Position numbers and translations under genes: made by a program
Source of the DNA: Pseudomonadota bacterium
GTDB taxonomy: Bacteria; Pseudomonadota; Alphaproteobacteria; Acetobacterales; Acetobacteraceae
Length of the DNA: 6,651 nt
NCBI GenBank assembly: GCA_021845835.1
Contig: JAJZVE010000260.1
Span: 1-6,651, forward strand
Reading direction: 5' to 3'
Notes under the pieces: model-generated
The model's database searches: none
Seen by the model: the letters and a program-made list of their open reading frames with translations, nothing else
What the model was told of the DNA's origin: nothing
Part shown: in pieces, positions 1-5,490 of the stretch
Layout of the letters: every line of letters starts with the position of its first letter
How positions within the stretch are numbered: position 1 is the first letter of the stretch

Positions 1-363
1 GAACATGTCGTAGATGCGTTCCAGCGGCCAGCGCCCCTTGGCGGTCAGCCCGGCGAGGATGATGTTCTCCTCCACGTTCAGGCTGCCGAACACGCGCCGG
101 TCCTCCGGCACCAGTTGCATCCCCAGCGCGGCGATGGCGTAGGGCGGCAGCGCCTCGGTCGGCGTGCCGTCCAGCACGATGCGGCCGGCGCGGGGGCGGA
201 CCTCGCCCATCAGGCTCTTCAGCGTCGTACTCTTGCCGGCGCCGTTGCGCCCGAGCAGCGCCACCACCTCGTGCCGCGCCACGCGCAGCGACACGTCGAA
301 CAGGATGTGGCTGTCGCCGTAATAGCTGTTCAGCCCCTCGACGGTCAGCAGGTCGCCGCTCAT
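1..363 (-). CDS. livF: LivF-type ABC transporter ATP-binding protein, 3'-truncated by window edge
   Basis: This is one of the two cytoplasmic ATPases that power a branched-chain amino acid-type (HAAT) importer. Only the first 121 residues are present; the family is usually about 230-240 residues, so roughly the second half (signature, Walker B, H-loop) lies outside the window. Visible are the N-terminal beta region (MSGDLLTVEGLNSYYGD), Walker A GRNGAGKST at residues 38-46, and a LivF-like segment VPEDRRVF followed by LNVEENI. LivF proteins typically carry VPExRRVF here, where many ABC ATPases have a Q-loop glutamine. The ATG at 363-361 overlaps the TGA of the upstream livM-livG gene as ATGA, which suggests translational coupling and makes this start convincing. 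No strong ribosome-binding site precedes it. The LivF rather than LivG assignment rests on the VPEDRR segment and last position in the operon. The substrate is not determined. Confidence 0.93.
   Translation of the reverse strand, partial: MSGDLLTVEGLNSYYGDSHILFDVSLRVARHEVVALLGRNGAGKSTTLKSLMGEVRPRAGRIVLDGTPTEALPPYAIAALGMQLVPEDRRVFGSLNVEENIILAGLTAKGRWPLERIYDMF
360..363 (-). promoter_or_regulatory. ATGA stop/start overlap coupling livM-livG to livF
   Basis: On the minus strand the four bases 363-360 read ATGA, so the livF start ATG and the livM-livG stop TGA share two bases. There is no good Shine-Dalgarno sequence just upstream of this ATG. Re-initiation by ribosomes finishing livM-livG is therefore the likely mode of livF translation. 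Confidence 0.8.
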
Positions 364-2189
364 GCCGCGTGCACCCCGCCGAGATAGGCTTCCTGCACGA
401 AGTCGTTCTTCTGGATTTCCGCCGGCGTGCCCTCGGCCAGCTTGCGGCCCTCGTGCAGCACGGTGATGCGCTCGGCCAGTTCGAACACCGCGTCCATGTC
501 GTGCTCGACGATCACCATGCTGCGGCCGCGGCGGATGTTCTTGAGCAACTGCACCGTCTCCGCCCGCTCGCGCGGGCTCATGCCCGCCAGCGGCTCGTCG
601 AGCAGCAGCAGGGAGGGGGAGGAAGCCAGCGCCAGCGCGATCTCCAGCCGCCGCTTCTCGCCATAGGCGAGTTCGGCAACCGGCACCCTGGCGCGCGCCG
701 ACAGGCCGACCAGCGCCAGCGTCTGCTCCACCTGCGTCTCCAGCCCCGGCACGCGATCCAGCCGCCGCAGCAGGTCGAGGCGGAACAGGCCGCGCCGTTC
801 CGCCAGCGCCGCGATCGCCACGTTCTCCCACACCGTCTGCCGCGCGAAGAGCTGGTTGATCTGGTAGCTCTTGGTCAGGCCGAGCTGGCAGACGCGGGAG
901 ACATCCATGCCGGTGATGTCGCGGCCATGGAACAGGATGCGGCCGGCGCTGGGCGGAACCTCGCAGGTCAGCATCTTGAAGAAGGTGCTCTTGCCGGCGC
1001 CGTTCGGCCCGATCACGCCGCGCAGCTCGCCTTCCTCCACCGTGAAGTCGATGTCGCGGTTGGCGCTGAGGCCGCCATACACCTTGGTCAGCCCGCGCGC
1101 CTGCAGCACCGGCCCGCCGGATGCGGCGTGCTGGCGGCGGCGCGGCGCGGGGCCGAGGCTGGCAAGGGTCGGGCTTTCGGCCATCGCCGGCGCTTCCTCG
1201 GGCGGCGGCGCGTGCGGCTTGGCGGCCATCATCGCCACCAGGTCGCGCAGGCCGCCGATCAGGCCGCGGCGCAGGAACGTCACCAGCACCACGAACACGA
1301 GGCCCAGCACCAGCTTCCACGCCGCTCCCAGCCCGACCACCGCCTGCAGGAAGTCGCGCAGATAGAGCCACACCGCCGCCCCCAGCAGCGGGCCGAACAG
1401 GGTGGCGCTGCCGCCGATCACGGTCTGCATCACCAGCTGGCCGGAGGTGTCGAAGGTGAAGGCGTCGGGCGGCATGAAGCCCTGCAGCACGCCCAGCAGC
1501 ACGCCGGCCGCGCCGGCATAGGCGGCGGCGACCACGAAGGCGGTCAGTTTGTAGGCGCCCACCGCATGGCCGACCGCGCGGGCGCGCAGCGGATTGTCGC
1601 GGATCGCGGTCAGGATCGCGCCGACCGGCGAGCGCACGATGCGCACCGCCAGCACGATGCCGATGAAGTAGCAGAGCGCCAGGAACCAGTACATCGACCA
1701 GCCGGTGCCCACCTTCCAGGTCAGGCTGAGCAGGTGGATGGTCGGCGTCGGCACGCCGGGCAGCCCGTTCTCGCCGCCGGTGTAGTCCGACAGCGGCGAG
1801 TTCTCCACGAAGAAGAACGTCTCGGCGATCGCCACCGTGATCATGGCGAAGTAGATGCCGGTGCGCCGCAGCGCGATCACGCCCACCAGCACGCCCGCCG
1901 CCATCGCGCCCAGGATGCCGGCCAGCAGCGCCAGCGGCACGCTGGTCATCAGGTTGTTGGTCAGCAGGTAGGCGGCGACGAAGCCGCCGGTGCCGTAGAA
2001 GGCCGACTGGCCGAAGGACAGCAGCCCCGTGTAGCCGAACAGCAGGTCGAAGCCGATGCCGAACAGGCCCCAGACCAGGACCTGGTTGACCGTATCCGGC
2101 GCGAAGCCGAGATGCGGCAGCACGAAGCGCGCGACGACGAGGCCGAGCGCGGTCAGCCCCTCGATCAGGAAGGCGCGGCGGCGCGGCAT
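360..2189 (-). CDS. Fused LivM permease-LivG ATPase of a branched-chain amino acid-type ABC importer
   Basis: A single 609-residue protein joins two subunits that are separate in E. coli. Residues about 1-315 are a LivM-type inner-membrane permease with many hydrophobic segments and typical LivM stretches (GYTGLLSFGQSAFYGTGGF at 52-70; AIRDNPLRARAVG at 195-207, the loop that contacts the ATPase). Residues about 316-358 are an Ala/Pro/Arg-rich linker. Residues about 361-609 are a LivG-type ATPase: Walker A GPNGAGKST 394-402, Q-loop Q443, signature LAYGEKRRLEIA 507-518, Walker B LLLLDEP 527-533 with catalytic E532, and switch histidine H563. All catalytic motifs look intact. A purine-rich GGGGA lies about 10 nt before the ATG at 2189, 15 bp after the livH stop. 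The protein would pair with LivH (membrane) and LivF (ATPase). Similar permease/ATPase fusions are annotated in other Proteobacteria. The ligand is unknown. Confidence 0.95.
   Translation of the reverse strand: MPRRRAFLIEGLTALGLVVARFVLPHLGFAPDTVNQVLVWGLFGIGFDLLFGYTGLLSFGQSAFYGTGGFVAAYLLTNNLMTSVPLALLAGILGAMAAGVLVGVIALRRTGIYFAMITVAIAETFFFVENSPLSDYTGGENGLPGVPTPTIHLLSLTWKVGTGWSMYWFLALCYFIGIVLAVRIVRSPVGAILTAIRDNPLRARAVGHAVGAYKLTAFVVAAAYAGAAGVLLGVLQGFMPPDAFTFDTSGQLVMQTVIGGSATLFGPLLGAAVWLYLRDFLQAVVGLGAAWKLVLGLVFVVLVTFLRRGLIGGLRDLVAMMAAKPHAPPPEEAPAMAESPTLASLGPAPRRRQHAASGGPVLQARGLTKVYGGLSANRDIDFTVEEGELRGVIGPNGAGKSTFFKMLTCEVPPSAGRILFHGRDITGMDVSRVCQLGLTKSYQINQLFARQTVWENVAIAALAERRGLFRLDLLRRLDRVPGLETQVEQTLALVGLSARARVPVAELAYGEKRRLEIALALASSPSLLLLDEPLAGMSPRERAETVQLLKNIRRGRSMVIVEHDMDAVFELAERITVLHEGRKLAEGTPAEIQKNDFVQEAYLGGVHAA
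1184..1199 (-). promoter_or_regulatory. Possible internal ribosome-binding site and ATG for free LivG
   Basis: Inside the linker of the livM-livG fusion, GAGGAAG (1199-1193) stands 8 nt before an in-frame ATG at 1184-1182 (Met336). Starting there would give a stand-alone ATPase of 274 residues, close to the usual LivG length of about 255. The motif also simply encodes Glu-Glu-Ala, so it may be coincidence. No stop codon separates it from the permease part. Confidence 0.25.
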
Positions 2190-2204
2190 GTCAGCGTTCC
2201 CCGC

Positions 2205-3080
2205 TCATGCCCGGCCCTTCAGGCCGAGCAGCCCGTGCGGGCGCAGCAGCAGCACCAGCGTCATCACCACGAACAGCATCACCTCGGAATAGGCGGGATC
2301 GACCATCGAGGTGAGGCTGAGGATCTCGCCCGAGATCAGGCCGCCGAGAATGGCGCCGGGAAACGAGCCGACGCCGCCGATCACCACCACGACGAAGGTC
2401 TGCACCAGGATCGAATCGCCCATGTCGGGCGACAGCGACACCACCGGCGCGTTGACGATGCCGGCGAACCCCGCCGCCATCGCGCCGATGCCGAACACCA
2501 GCATGAACACGCGATAGACGTTGATCCCCAGCATCCCGACCATGCCGGAATCCTCGATCCCCGCCCGCACGATCATGCCGAGCCGGGTGCGGTAGAGCAC
2601 GACATACAGCACCGCCAGCGCCACCGCCGCGATCGCCAGCACCACGATGCGATAGGTCGGGTAGATCAGGAACCCCATCGGCGTGACGCCCGCCGCCCAG
2701 GCCGGCGGCGGCACGCTCTTGCTCAGGCTGCCGAAGCCGAGCCGCACCAGCTCCACGATCACGATGCCGAGGCCGAAGGTGACCAGGATCTGGTCCTCGT
2801 GCGGGCGGTCGTAGAACTGGCGGATCAGCACCCGCTCCATCACCGCGCCGACCACCACCAGGAACAGCGCGCCGACGATCACCGCGACCACGTAGGAGCC
2901 GGTGGCCTGGAACGCCACGTAGCCGGCATAGCCGCCGAGCATGAACATCGCGCCATGCGCGAGGTTCAGCACGCCGAGCGTGCCGTAGATGATGGTCAGC
3001 CCGGAGCTGATGAGCGCCAGCAGCGCCCCCGACGCCAGCCCGTTGAACAGCTGCGAGACGAAATTCGGCCAGGTGATCAT
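2205..3080 (-). CDS. livH: LivH-type branched-chain amino acid ABC transporter permease
   Basis: This inner-membrane permease of 291 residues is the usual size for LivH. It is almost entirely hydrophobic helices and has LivH hallmarks: LFNGLASGALLALISSGL at 11-28, GVLNLAHGAMFMLGGYAG at 36-53, the cytoplasmic coupling segment RAGIEDSGMVGMLGINVYR at 172-190, and VVVIGGVGSFPGAILGG at 231-247. It would form the heteromeric membrane channel with the LivM half of the downstream fusion and receive substrate from the binding protein encoded upstream. The ATG at 3080 has a modest AAGG five bases upstream. The gene lies 42 bp after the binding-protein stop and 15 bp before livM-livG, in the same operon. 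Family assignment is secure; the transported solute is not shown by the sequence. Confidence 0.95.
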   Translation of the reverse strand: MITWPNFVSQLFNGLASGALLALISSGLTIIYGTLGVLNLAHGAMFMLGGYAGYVAFQATGSYVVAVIVGALFLVVVGAVMERVLIRQFYDRPHEDQILVTFGLGIVIVELVRLGFGSLSKSVPPPAWAAGVTPMGFLIYPTYRIVVLAIAAVALAVLYVVLYRTRLGMIVRAGIEDSGMVGMLGINVYRVFMLVFGIGAMAAGFAGIVNAPVVSLSPDMGDSILVQTFVVVVIGGVGSFPGAILGGLISGEILSLTSMVDPAYSEVMLFVVMTLVLLLRPHGLLGLKGRA

Positions 3081-3122
3081 GCGGGCCTTGTGCCGGGGGC
3101 GGGTGCGGGCGTCACGAACAGG

Positions 3123-4463
3123 TCAGGTGTAGTCGCCGAGCTTGCAGCCGAACGCATCCGGCTTCTGCATCACGCCCTCGCCGGGCACGATCTCGACCAC
3201 TTCCCAGAAATCATCCGGCGACTTCATCGCCGCCTTCTTCTTCCCGCGCACGATCACGACCGGATGGACCATCTGGTGGTCGGCGCCGCGGATCCATTCC
3301 TCGCCCACCATGCCGTTGATGTGGACGCCCTGCTCCATCGCCTTGATCACCGCCGGCGGATAGAACGTGCCCGCGCGCTCCACCCCGTCCGCCCACATGG
3401 CGAAGGACATGTAGGCGTTCTCGGCGCCCCATTCCGGCTTGTAGCCATATTTCTTCTCGAATGCCGCCACGAACATCCTGGCGACCGGGAACTTGTCCTC
3501 CAGCGACCACCAGAAATCGGTCGCGGCATAGACGCCAGCGGTCACGTCGGCGCCGACCTCCTTGGCCAGGAACGGCGTCTGATAGGGCACGACCAGCGTC
3601 TGCTTGGCCAGGATGCCGAACTGCTTGGCCTGCTGGATCGACAGCACGGCGTCGCGGCCGAAATTGATGTTGACCAGCACGTCGGCGCCGGAATTGCCGA
3701 TGTTGAGCAGGTAGGAGCTGTAGTCCTTGGTGCCGAGCGGCGCCACCTGGTTGGTCGCGGTGGTCCAGCCGTCGGGCTTCAGATACTCCTCCATCGACTT
3801 GTGGACGGTATGCCCGTACGTGTAGTCGGGCGTCAGATACGCGACCTTCTTGTTCTTGCCGAGCGACTTCACCAGCACCGGCGCCAGCGCCGCCGCCGCC
3901 GTCTGGCCGTAGAAGCACTGGCGGAAGCCGTAGCGGGTGCAGTCCTTGCCGGTGGTGTCGTTGGAGCCGGAGATGCCGGTCACGTACAGCACCTTCTGCC
4001 GCTGCGCGAACTTGTTCAGCGCCACCGCCACCGCCGAGGAGGTGGCCCCGGTCATCAGCACCGCCTTGTTCTGGTCGATGAAGCGGGACTGCTCCTGCAC
4101 CGCGGTGTTGGGCTTGGCCCCCGAGTCGGCCACGCCGAACGTCACCTTCTTGCCCAGCACGCCCTTCTTGATGTGCGGCGAGATCGCCTTCATCAGCGGA
4201 TCGCCGCTGTTCAGGTGCTCGACCGCGAGCATGTAGCCCTTCAGCTCGTCCTCGCCCTGCGCGGCATAGGTGCCGGTGCGCGGCACGGTGATGCCGATGA
4301 ACACCGAATCACCCGACGACCCGGCGGGCCAGGTGCCCATCGGGGCCTCGTTGGCGGCGAAGGCGGCGCGCGCGCCAAGTTCCGGTATCGTCACGGCCGT
4401 CGCCAGCGCGGCCACGGTTTTCAGCACGTCGCGCCGCTTCGGCGCCTCCGTCCGTCCGATCAT
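3123..4463 (-). CDS. Periplasmic substrate-binding protein of Liv/HAAT type with Tat-like signal
   Basis: This is a solute receptor of the LivJ/LivK-like periplasmic binding protein family (Peripla_BP_6 type), delivering ligand to LivH/LivM. With the start chosen here it is 446 residues, longer than E. coli LivJ/LivK (about 370). The N-terminus has a twin-arginine motif, KRRDVLK at 9-15, a hydrophobic stretch, and a likely cleavage after ARAAFA near residue 36. The mature part opens with VFIGITVPRTGTYAAQGEDELKG, the usual first strand and ligand-contact turn, followed by MTGATSSAVAVAL, VTGISGSND and YLTPDYTYGH. Three cysteines lie at about 175, 183 and 440. GGAGG abuts the first ATG (4469) but sits 6 nt before the second (4463), so 4463 is preferred; starting at 4469 adds only Met-Ser. 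It is the first gene of the transporter operon. Ligand is uncertain: members of this family bind amino acids, amides, or aromatic and fatty acids. Confidence 0.92.
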   Translation of the reverse strand: MIGRTEAPKRRDVLKTVAALATAVTIPELGARAAFAANEAPMGTWPAGSSGDSVFIGITVPRTGTYAAQGEDELKGYMLAVEHLNSGDPLMKAISPHIKKGVLGKKVTFGVADSGAKPNTAVQEQSRFIDQNKAVLMTGATSSAVAVALNKFAQRQKVLYVTGISGSNDTTGKDCTRYGFRQCFYGQTAAAALAPVLVKSLGKNKKVAYLTPDYTYGHTVHKSMEEYLKPDGWTTATNQVAPLGTKDYSSYLLNIGNSGADVLVNINFGRDAVLSIQQAKQFGILAKQTLVVPYQTPFLAKEVGADVTAGVYAATDFWWSLEDKFPVARMFVAAFEKKYGYKPEWGAENAYMSFAMWADGVERAGTFYPPAVIKAMEQGVHINGMVGEEWIRGADHQMVHPVVIVRGKKKAAMKSPDDFWEVVEIVPGEGVMQKPDAFGCKLGDYT

Positions 4464-4469
4464 CGACAT

Positions 4470-4474
4470 CCTCC
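4470..4474 (-). promoter_or_regulatory. Ribosome-binding site of the binding-protein gene
   Basis: The minus strand reads GGTGAGGGAGGATGTCGATG here. GGAGG (4474-4470) directly touches the ATG at 4469 but lies 6 nt before the ATG at 4463, a normal spacing. This favours translation from 4463. Confidence 0.7.
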
Positions 4475-4485
4475 CTCACCGTCCC

Positions 4486-4500
4486 GCGGCATGCTGCCGC
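4486..4500. repeat. Small perfect hairpin in the binding-protein leader
   Basis: GCGGCA (4486-4491) and TGCCGC (4495-4500) are exact inverted repeats around a 3-base loop, 11 bases upstream of the GGAGG of the binding-protein gene. In the leader RNA it could form a short GC-rich stem, or as DNA serve as a small operator. Chance is a real possibility in GC-rich DNA. Confidence 0.4.
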
Positions 4501-4541
4501 ATCGGGCGTGTCTCCGGCGGTTTTATGGTGCCGGTCGAGCA

Positions 4542-4570
4542 ACGCTACGATGCGGTGAGGCTGCCGACAA
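4542..4570 (-). promoter_or_regulatory. Weak sigma70-like promoter candidate for the transporter operon
   Basis: On the minus strand TTGTCG (4570-4565) and TAGCGT (4547-4542) are separated by 17 bases, about 70 bases upstream of the binding-protein ribosome-binding site. The -35 match is fair and the -10 match is poor (TA and final T only). It is the best-spaced pair I found by eye in the gap. A promoter here is expected because hairpins separate it from satP. Confidence 0.22.
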
Positions 4571-4576
4571 GCGCGG

Positions 4577-4601
4577 AAACCCGCCCGGTTGACCGGGCGG
4601 G
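4577..4601 (-). terminator. Hairpin with short T tract, second terminator-like element after satP
   Basis: CCCGCCCGG (4580-4588) and CCGGGCGGG (4593-4601) form a perfect 9-bp stem with a TTGA loop. On the minus strand the stem is followed by TTT (4579-4577) and then C, so the T tract is short. It lies 80 bases past the satP stop and just upstream of the weak promoter candidate for the transporter operon. It could be an intrinsic terminator or an RNA-stabilising stem. Confidence 0.5.
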
Positions 4602-4609
4602 AGCGGCGT

Positions 4610-4627
4610 CGATGAAAATTTTCGTCG
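4610..4627. repeat. AT-centred 18-bp near-palindrome
   Basis: The plus strand reads CGATGAAAATTTTCGTCG. It equals its own reverse complement except for one mismatched pair of positions. The AAAATTTT core stands out in very GC-rich DNA. It may be an operator-type site for a dimeric regulator acting on the transporter operon, or merely the T-rich tail of the neighbouring hairpin on the minus strand. Confidence 0.4.
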
Positions 4628-4663
4628 GGACGGGACGGGCGGATCGTGCCGTCCGTCCGTCCC
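4615..4663 (-). terminator. Strong 15-bp hairpin just after satP, probable terminator
   Basis: GGGACGG (4627-4633) pairs with CCGTCCC (4657-4663). After a one-base bulge (G4634), eight more pairs follow: 4635-4642 with 4649-4656, including one G-T wobble. The loop is ATCGTG. On the minus strand the stem begins 17 bases past the satP stop and is followed, eight bases after its base, by TTTT (4618-4615). Position and strength fit termination of satP transcription. The gap before the T tract is longer than in classic intrinsic terminators. Confidence 0.6.
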
Positions 4664-4680
4664 GCGATCGGGCCCGGGCG

Positions 4681-5256
4681 CTAGGCGAGGCGCGGGGCGG
4701 GGGCCGGCGCCGCGGCGCCGATCGGCAGCACTTCGCGGCCATGCGTCTCGTTGATCACCTCGGCGGCGGCCAGATAGAAGGCGAGCACCGCGGTCAGCAG
4801 CCCGACATAGCCGCCGATCGTGTGCAGCGCCGGCATCCCGAACAGATCGGCCCCGCCGAGCAGGAAGAAGGTGATCCAGAGCGCGAGGAACACCATCTGC
4901 AACGCGCGGTTCAGGGCCAGCGTGCCGACCCACATGAACAGCGAGAACACGCCCCACATCACCAGCCACCAGCCGACGAAGGGCGCCGGTACGCCGCCGG
5001 CGAAGAACTTCACGAACAGCGCGAAGCTCACCCAGAACGCCCCGTAGGAGCAGAAGGCGACGGTGCCGAACGTGTTGCCGCGCGGCATCTCCATCAGCCC
5101 GGCGAAAAACTGCGCGACCCCGCCGAAGGCGAAGGCGGTGGCGAGCACCATCGGCACGGCCGCGCCGGTGAACCAGCCGGCATTGACCATGCTGAGCATC
5201 CAGGTCGTCAATGCGAAGCCGGTCAGGCCGAGCGGCGCGGGGTTGGCGAGCTTCAT
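4681..5256 (-). CDS. satP: SatP/YaaH-family acetate (succinate) permease
   Basis: This small inner-membrane protein of the AceTr (GPR1/FUN34/SatP) family takes up acetate and related short carboxylates with protons. It has 191 residues against 188 for E. coli SatP. Family hallmarks are all present: KLANPAPLGL at 2-11 (the NPAPLG signature), GNTFG at 60-64, SYGAFW at 70-75, WGVFSLFMWVGTL at 101-113, and the C-terminal EVINETHGREVLPIG at 166-180. About six hydrophobic segments are visible; the tail ends in an Ala/Pro repeat. The start at 5256 is preferred because it matches the family N-terminus and has GGAGG (5271-5267) ten bases upstream. An in-frame ATG at 5376 would add 40 residues unlike the family. 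It is divergent from an acyl-CoA synthetase gene and ends just before strong hairpins. The exact substrate range is inferred from the family. Confidence 0.94.
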   Translation of the reverse strand: MKLANPAPLGLTGFALTTWMLSMVNAGWFTGAAVPMVLATAFAFGGVAQFFAGLMEMPRGNTFGTVAFCSYGAFWVSFALFVKFFAGGVPAPFVGWWLVMWGVFSLFMWVGTLALNRALQMVFLALWITFFLLGGADLFGMPALHTIGGYVGLLTAVLAFYLAAAEVINETHGREVLPIGAAAPAPAPRLA

Positions 5257-5266
5257 GTCAGGCGTT

Positions 5267-5271
5267 CCTCC
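5267..5271 (-). promoter_or_regulatory. Ribosome-binding site that decides the satP start
   Basis: GGAGG on the minus strand stands ten bases before the ATG at 5256. It supports the short 191-residue satP product over the upstream in-frame ATG at 5376. Confidence 0.7.
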
Positions 5272-5475
5272 GAATGACGATGATTGGGCTTCGTTCTGGG
5301 TTGGTATCGCGGGCCGCTGCTGGAACGATCCCGCTTCCGGCTTGTAGGTCGGAAAGCACCTGGACCGGTTTGTCATAGATCAACGCCGCGTGCGCCGGCC
5401 TGCCGCAACGATCCATGACCCTGCGCCGCCCTCTCGCCCATGACCGGCGCGTGGGGGCATAGTCGGACCAGGACG

Positions 5476-5482
5476 AGGAGGA
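5476..5482 (+). promoter_or_regulatory. Ribosome-binding site of the acyl-CoA synthetase gene
   Basis: AGGAGGA stands eight bases before the ATG at 5491. This near-consensus site at good spacing makes the start call firm. Confidence 0.8.
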
Positions 5483-5490
5483 CGCGTCAC

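Larger units (their letters stand above)
5257..5490. promoter_or_regulatory. Divergent intergenic region between satP and the acyl-CoA synthetase gene
   Basis: These 234 bp must contain the promoters of both satP (minus) and the synthetase gene (plus). By eye I found no convincing -35/-10 pair on either strand and no sigma54 GG-N10-GC match. An imperfect inverted repeat, GCTTCCG (5333-5339) and CGGAAAGC (5350-5357), is the only operator-like structure, and it is weak. GGAGG at 5271-5267 is the satP ribosome-binding site. No small gene with a good start signal was seen. Confidence 0.55.

Noticed and set aside
1110..1245. The LivM-LivG junction as a possible sequencing or assembly artefact that joined two genes.
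   Set aside because: There is no in-frame stop and no frame change through the linker, codon use stays typical, and such fusions are known in other Proteobacteria. It was kept as a real fusion.
369..4592. A 1407-codon open frame on the plus strand, antisense to the whole transporter operon.
   Set aside because: It is codon-aligned with the three minus-strand genes 360-2189, 2205-3080 and 3123-4463, which all share one frame. Antisense stops in this register need TTA, CTA or TCA sense codons, which GC-rich genes hardly use. Its translation is rich in His, Gln, Arg and Asp and resembles no protein family, while the minus-strand genes have full family motifs.
4270..5277. A 335-codon plus-strand frame across the satP gene and the adjacent gap.
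   Set aside because: It is codon-aligned antisense to satP, which has clear SatP family motifs on the other strand. It also crosses the hairpins, and its product has no recognisable domain.
5257..5376. A 40-residue N-terminal extension of SatP starting at an upstream ATG (5376).
   Set aside because: SatP proteins begin near the KLANPAPLGL segment. A GGAGG at good spacing supports the ATG at 5256, and the extension has no hydrophobic or family-like features.
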